The translations under genes were made by a program, and so were the position numbers. Of a stretch of DNA of 8,521 bases, positions 6,351 to 8,521 are shown piece after piece. Source of the DNA: Rhodospirillales bacterium. GTDB lineage: Bacteria; Pseudomonadota; Alphaproteobacteria; Acetobacterales; Acetobacteraceae. The stretch lies in the NCBI GenBank assembly GCA_015654825.1, contig JAATGE010000344.1:1-8521 (forward strand), given 5' to 3'. Position 1 is the first letter of the stretch. Each line of letters starts with the position of its first letter. A model generated the notes under the pieces. That model made no database searches. It saw only the letters and a list, made by a program, of their open reading frames with translations, and had not been told where the DNA came from.

Positions 6351-6355
6351 TCTCC
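6351..6355 (-). promoter_or_regulatory. ribosome binding site that fixes the secreted-protein start
   Basis: GGAGA on the minus strand lies 5 nt before the ATG at 6345. It overlaps an upstream in-frame ATG (6357), so it can only serve the 6345 start. Confidence 0.6.
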
Positions 6356-6528
6356 ATTTTTTTATTCTGGGTGTTTACTGTGCGCGGCCGGTCCTCATTA
6401 CAAACTTCCCTGGAGGGTAAAGCTGACTCGGATGGGCGCAGATTGCAACAAGTGATTTTGCGAGGCCGGAGAGGGGAACGGCGAAGCCCGAAACTTCGCA
6501 TAGCTCCGACATCGTTGTTCCCGCCAAT

Positions 6529-6607
6529 AAATGGGGTCTGGGGCCTACTGGCCCCGTCGTGCGCAGCACGCCTCCGGCGTGACGGGTCCAGGGCAGAGCC
6601 CTGGCCT
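6529..6607 (-). repeat. modular GC hairpin element, copy B with extra cassette
   Basis: Read on the minus strand, it starts 19 nt past the CinA-like stop codon. It has the CCAGGGC / GCCCTGG hairpin (6588-6604) and the GGGGCC / GGCCCC hairpin (6540-6555), as in copy A. Between them is a 27-nt cassette (6556-6582), in place of two bases in A, with its own stems: GTGC-GCA-GCAC (6559-6569) and CACGCC / GGCGTG (6567-6581), which share bases. Confidence 0.8.
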
Positions 6608-6626
6608 CACCTTGCCTTACCCGTGC

Positions 6627-7382
6627 CTAAACCGGCTCGCCAGCCACCGGCGTTCCGCCCAGCGCCGTGAACAGCGCCGCCACCTCCGCGATTGCCGCCT
6701 CGGCGGCGGCGGCGTCGGTACCTTTGGCAACGATTGCCACGCCCGCGCCCTCATCGCGAAAATACGGGTAGCTGCCGAGGTCGAGTGCGGCGTAGCGCGC
6801 CTGGATCGCGGTGAGCCCTGCCGCGATGTCGCCTTCGCGGACGCCGGCCGCGTGCACGCTGCGCGAAACGATTGGCGCGCCGCCGGCGAGGCGTGGTGCC
6901 AGCATATCGAACATCAGGCGCATGATCGCCGGCACCCCCGCCATGACATGAACGTTGCCGATCGAAAAGCCCGGCGCGATGGTGCGCCCGTTATCGATCA
7001 GCACGGCGCCGCGCGGCATCGTCGCCATGCGTTGCCGGGCCGCATTGAACTGACCGGGCGCATAGTGCGCCTCCATGCGCGCCCACACAACCGGCTGCTT
7101 TTCCCAGGGTACACCGAACGCCGCGGCAACGCATTCGCTGGTGATATCGTCATGCGTCGGGCCGATACCGCCGGTGGTGAAGACGTGATCGAACGCCGCG
7201 CGCACTTCATTCACGGTGCGAATAATCACGTCCGCCACATCAGGAATAATCCGCACTTCTCGCAGCGGTATGCCGAGCTCGCCGAGGCGCTGCGCCAAAT
7301 AGCGGATATTGGCGTCCTGGGTGCGCCCAGACAGCACCTCGTTGCCGATGACGACGACGCAGGCGGTGGGGTTTTCCGTCAC
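6627..7382 (-). CDS. CinA N-terminal domain (MoCF_biosynth) protein, no deamidase domain
   Basis: The product is 251 residues if translation starts at the GTG (7380-7382), which overlaps the TGA of the upstream hydrolase as GTGA. The in-frame ATG at 7389-7391 would give 254 residues and is also possible. Residues about 6-170 are a MoCF_biosynth domain of the CinA/MogA type: VVVIGNEVLSGRTQDANIRY (9-28), the signature TTGGIGPTHDD (69-79) and GNVHVMAGVPAIM (142-154). Residues 171-251 match the middle segment, including SYPYFRDEGAGVAIVAKG (204-221). The C-terminal CinA nicotinamide-nucleotide deamidase domain of about 160 residues is absent, so PncC activity is not expected. In full-length CinA the N-terminal domain is linked to ADP-ribose pyrophosphatase activity; whether this short form has it is inference. 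It is translationally coupled to the esterase gene. A GC hairpin element follows the stop. Confidence 0.92.
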   Translation of the reverse strand: MTENPTACVVVIGNEVLSGRTQDANIRYLAQRLGELGIPLREVRIIPDVADVIIRTVNEVRAAFDHVFTTGGIGPTHDDITSECVAAAFGVPWEKQPVVWARMEAHYAPGQFNAARQRMATMPRGAVLIDNGRTIAPGFSIGNVHVMAGVPAIMRLMFDMLAPRLAGGAPIVSRSVHAAGVREGDIAAGLTAIQARYAALDLGSYPYFRDEGAGVAIVAKGTDAAAAEAAIAEVAALFTALGGTPVAGEPV

Positions 7383-8377
7383 AGGGCCCATCCGGCCACG
7401 CGTTTGAGGAAGTCGCGCACCGTTTCGTGGATCTCCACGTCCTCGGGCGATCCGCCGCCGAAGCCGGCATGCGGCATTGCCTCCCACACATGCAGCTCGG
7501 CCTGGTGGCCGGCTTTCAGCAGCGCGCGGTGCATGCGCACGGTGTTCGACAGGAACAGGTCGCGCGTGCCGGACTGCAGCAGCGTCGGGGGAAAGCCCTT
7601 GGAGAAATCGCCGAACAGCGGCGAGAGGTAGGGATGCGCCAGGTTGGCGCCGTTGGCGTAGAGATGGTTGGCCTCCGGCAACGGCGTCGGCAGCGCCACG
7701 TCGACGTCGCGATTGGTGAAGAAGCTGTCGCCGGATTCGGTCAGGTCGAGCTCGGGCGTCAGCAGCACCGCGGCCGCGGGCAGCGGCAGGCCTTCATCGC
7801 GGGCGCGGAGCACGGTGGCGGCCGCCAGGTTGCCGCCGGCGGAAATGCCGCCGACCACGACGTGCGCGCGATGGTATTTGCCGAGCAGATAGCGGTAGGC
7901 CGCGACGCAATCGTCGAGCGGCGCCGGGTACGGGTGGCCGGGCGGCATGCGATAATCGACGCCGAACACGCGGCAGCCGAGCGCCACGGCGCGCCAAATG
8001 GCGATCAGTTGCGCGAACCGCCCGCCGCCGAACACCAGCGCGCCGCCGTGGATATCCATGAACGCATAACTCGCGGCCACGCCGGTAAGTTCGTTGGGCG
8101 TTGCGACGTGCACGTCGCAGGCGCCGACGCGGACGCGCTCCAGCTTAACCGGCAGGCCTGCCAGCAGCGGCTCGATCATCGGCAGGATGCGCTGATCCCA
8201 GGCCTCGGCGGCCGCGTGCCAGGCGGCGGCGTCGGTAGTTTGCGGCAGCGGTACGCGCGGCTGCATGCCGGCGGCGGCGAGAAAGATCCGTGCCGGCTCG
8301 CTGATATGTGCCGGCACCGGCAGTTCCCGCTCCGGCACGCGCAACGTAACCCGATCCAGCACCAGCGACGGCTCCAT
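7379..8377 (-). CDS. alpha/beta hydrolase, HSL (hormone-sensitive lipase) family esterase
   Basis: The product is 332 residues, normal for a bacterial HSL-family (family IV) carboxylesterase. The oxyanion-hole motif is HGGALVFGGG (110-119). The nucleophile is S179 in GGISAGGN, the acid D273 in SGTRDLFLSN and the base H303 in AMPHAGFGGG. DYRMPPGHPYPAPLDD (141-156) is the family strand after the HGG motif. No signal peptide is seen, so it should be cytoplasmic and act on short acyl esters; the natural substrate is unknown. The start chosen is the ATG at 8375-8377, with AGGGG about 9 nt upstream. A longer frame to 8452 would run through the promoter-like region. A reasonable sigma-70-like promoter lies at 8404-8431. 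The stop overlaps the start of the CinA-like gene by 4 nt, so the two form an operon with this gene first. Confidence 0.94.
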   Translation of the reverse strand: MEPSLVLDRVTLRVPERELPVPAHISEPARIFLAAAGMQPRVPLPQTTDAAAWHAAAEAWDQRILPMIEPLLAGLPVKLERVRVGACDVHVATPNELTGVAASYAFMDIHGGALVFGGGRFAQLIAIWRAVALGCRVFGVDYRMPPGHPYPAPLDDCVAAYRYLLGKYHRAHVVVGGISAGGNLAAATVLRARDEGLPLPAAAVLLTPELDLTESGDSFFTNRDVDVALPTPLPEANHLYANGANLAHPYLSPLFGDFSKGFPPTLLQSGTRDLFLSNTVRMHRALLKAGHQAELHVWEAMPHAGFGGGSPEDVEIHETVRDFLKRVAGWAL

Positions 8378-8403
8378 TTCACAACCCCTTCGATCCGCCG
8401 CCG

Positions 8404-8431
8404 ACAATAGCAGGTGCTGCGCGCCCGGCAA
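8404..8431 (-). promoter_or_regulatory. possible sigma-70-like promoter of the hydrolase-CinA operon
   Basis: On the minus strand TTGCCG (8426-8431) and TATTGT (8404-8409) are separated by 16 nt. Each matches four of six consensus bases. The -10 box lies 26 nt before the ATG, leaving a short leader with the AGGGG ribosome site. This is a visual match only. Confidence 0.35.
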
Positions 8432-8448
8432 AAGCGAAGCCCTAATTG

Positions 8449-8481
8449 ACAAAAGTTTTTGCTTCTTTTTTCAAAAAGAAG
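8449..8481 (-). repeat. 33-nt AT-rich palindromic repeat, copy 2
   Basis: It is identical to 5567-5599 in inverted orientation. It lies upstream of the hydrolase promoter and may terminate transcription of a gene beyond the right edge that reads towards this one. Confidence 0.85.
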
Positions 8482-8492
8482 GACTTTTTCTT

Positions 8493-8514
8493 GTTCTTTT
8501 TTGAAAAAAAGAAC
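8493..8514. repeat. 22-nt AT-rich palindrome related to the 33-nt repeat
   Basis: GTTCTTTTTT-GA-AAAAAAGAAC is a perfect 10-bp palindrome with a 2-nt centre. Its layout is the same as the core of the 33-nt repeat (TTC, T-run, GA, A-run, GAA), but the outer bases differ. It is 11 nt from copy 2, so the right edge has a tandem of palindromes, possibly a terminator for an off-window gene. Confidence 0.7.
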
Positions 8515-8521
8515 CAAAAAA

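Larger units (their letters stand above)
6346..6626. other. intergenic region with repeat copy B and an inverted repeat
   Basis: These 281 nt lie between the secreted-protein start and the CinA-like stop, both on the minus strand. They hold hairpin element copy B (6529-6607) and a 6-bp inverted repeat, GCGAAG / CTTCGC with a 7-nt loop (6481-6499), and should contain the secreted-protein promoter. A T-run at 6357-6363 gives an A-rich leader just before its ribosome site. I could not find a convincing -35/-10 pair. Confidence 0.5.

Noticed and set aside
6531..6670. Frames starting MGSGAYWP at copy B (6531) and copy A (1236)
   Set aside because: The shared N-terminus comes from the hairpin repeat itself, not from homologous proteins.
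7427..8410. Plus-strand open frame of 327 codons opposite the HSL hydrolase
   Set aside because: It is antisense to a gene with a complete catalytic triad and shows no family motif.
1..8521. CRISPR array, tRNA, transposase, toxin-antitoxin or phage genes
   Set aside because: No regularly spaced direct repeats, cloverleaf, transposase motifs or paired small toxin/antitoxin genes were seen. The repeats found are dispersed palindromes.

Overview
This is a GC-rich bacterial window with seven intact protein genes and no tRNA, rRNA, CRISPR array, transposase or phage gene that I can recognise. Codon and amino-acid use (Ala, Gly and Arg rich), the gene families and two kinds of intergenic palindrome point to an alphaproteobacterium. 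My best guess, from memory of similar intergenic sequences, is the Acetobacteraceae. That assignment is inference, not read from a marker gene.

Layout, left to right. A secreted protein of a conserved but uncharacterised family is on the minus strand (88-1089). A two-gene minus-strand unit follows: a PEP-mutase/isocitrate-lyase superfamily enzyme (2530-3300, transcribed first) and an aldo/keto reductase (1386-2420). Their 109-nt spacer folds into three consecutive hairpins. Divergent from that unit, on the plus strand, are a beta-lactamase-fold serine hydrolase (3431-4657) and a double-hotdog acyl-CoA thioesterase-like protein (4744-5532). Converging on them is a small secreted protein with two beta-sandwich-like halves and four cysteines (5599-6345, minus). 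The right end is a tightly coupled minus-strand pair: an HSL-family alpha/beta hydrolase (7379-8377) and a CinA N-terminal-domain (MoCF_biosynth) protein (6627-7382), overlapping by four bases.

No single pathway links the genes. Three are acyl or ester hydrolases of unrelated folds, two are small-molecule metabolic enzymes and two are exported proteins of unknown role. It reads as ordinary chromosomal housekeeping and accessory metabolism, not a defence or mobile island.

The most unusual content is between the genes. One family is a modular GC-rich hairpin element in four copies (1185-1238, 1354-1381, 4656-4688, 6529-6607). Three copies start at or just after a stop codon in the same orientation as the gene, stem lengths vary with pairing kept, and one copy carries an extra 27-nt hairpin cassette. 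The other is an AT-rich palindrome, present as two identical 33-nt inverted copies (5567-5599, 8449-8481) plus a related 22-nt palindrome at the right edge (8493-8514). I see no clear evidence of a new multi-gene system.
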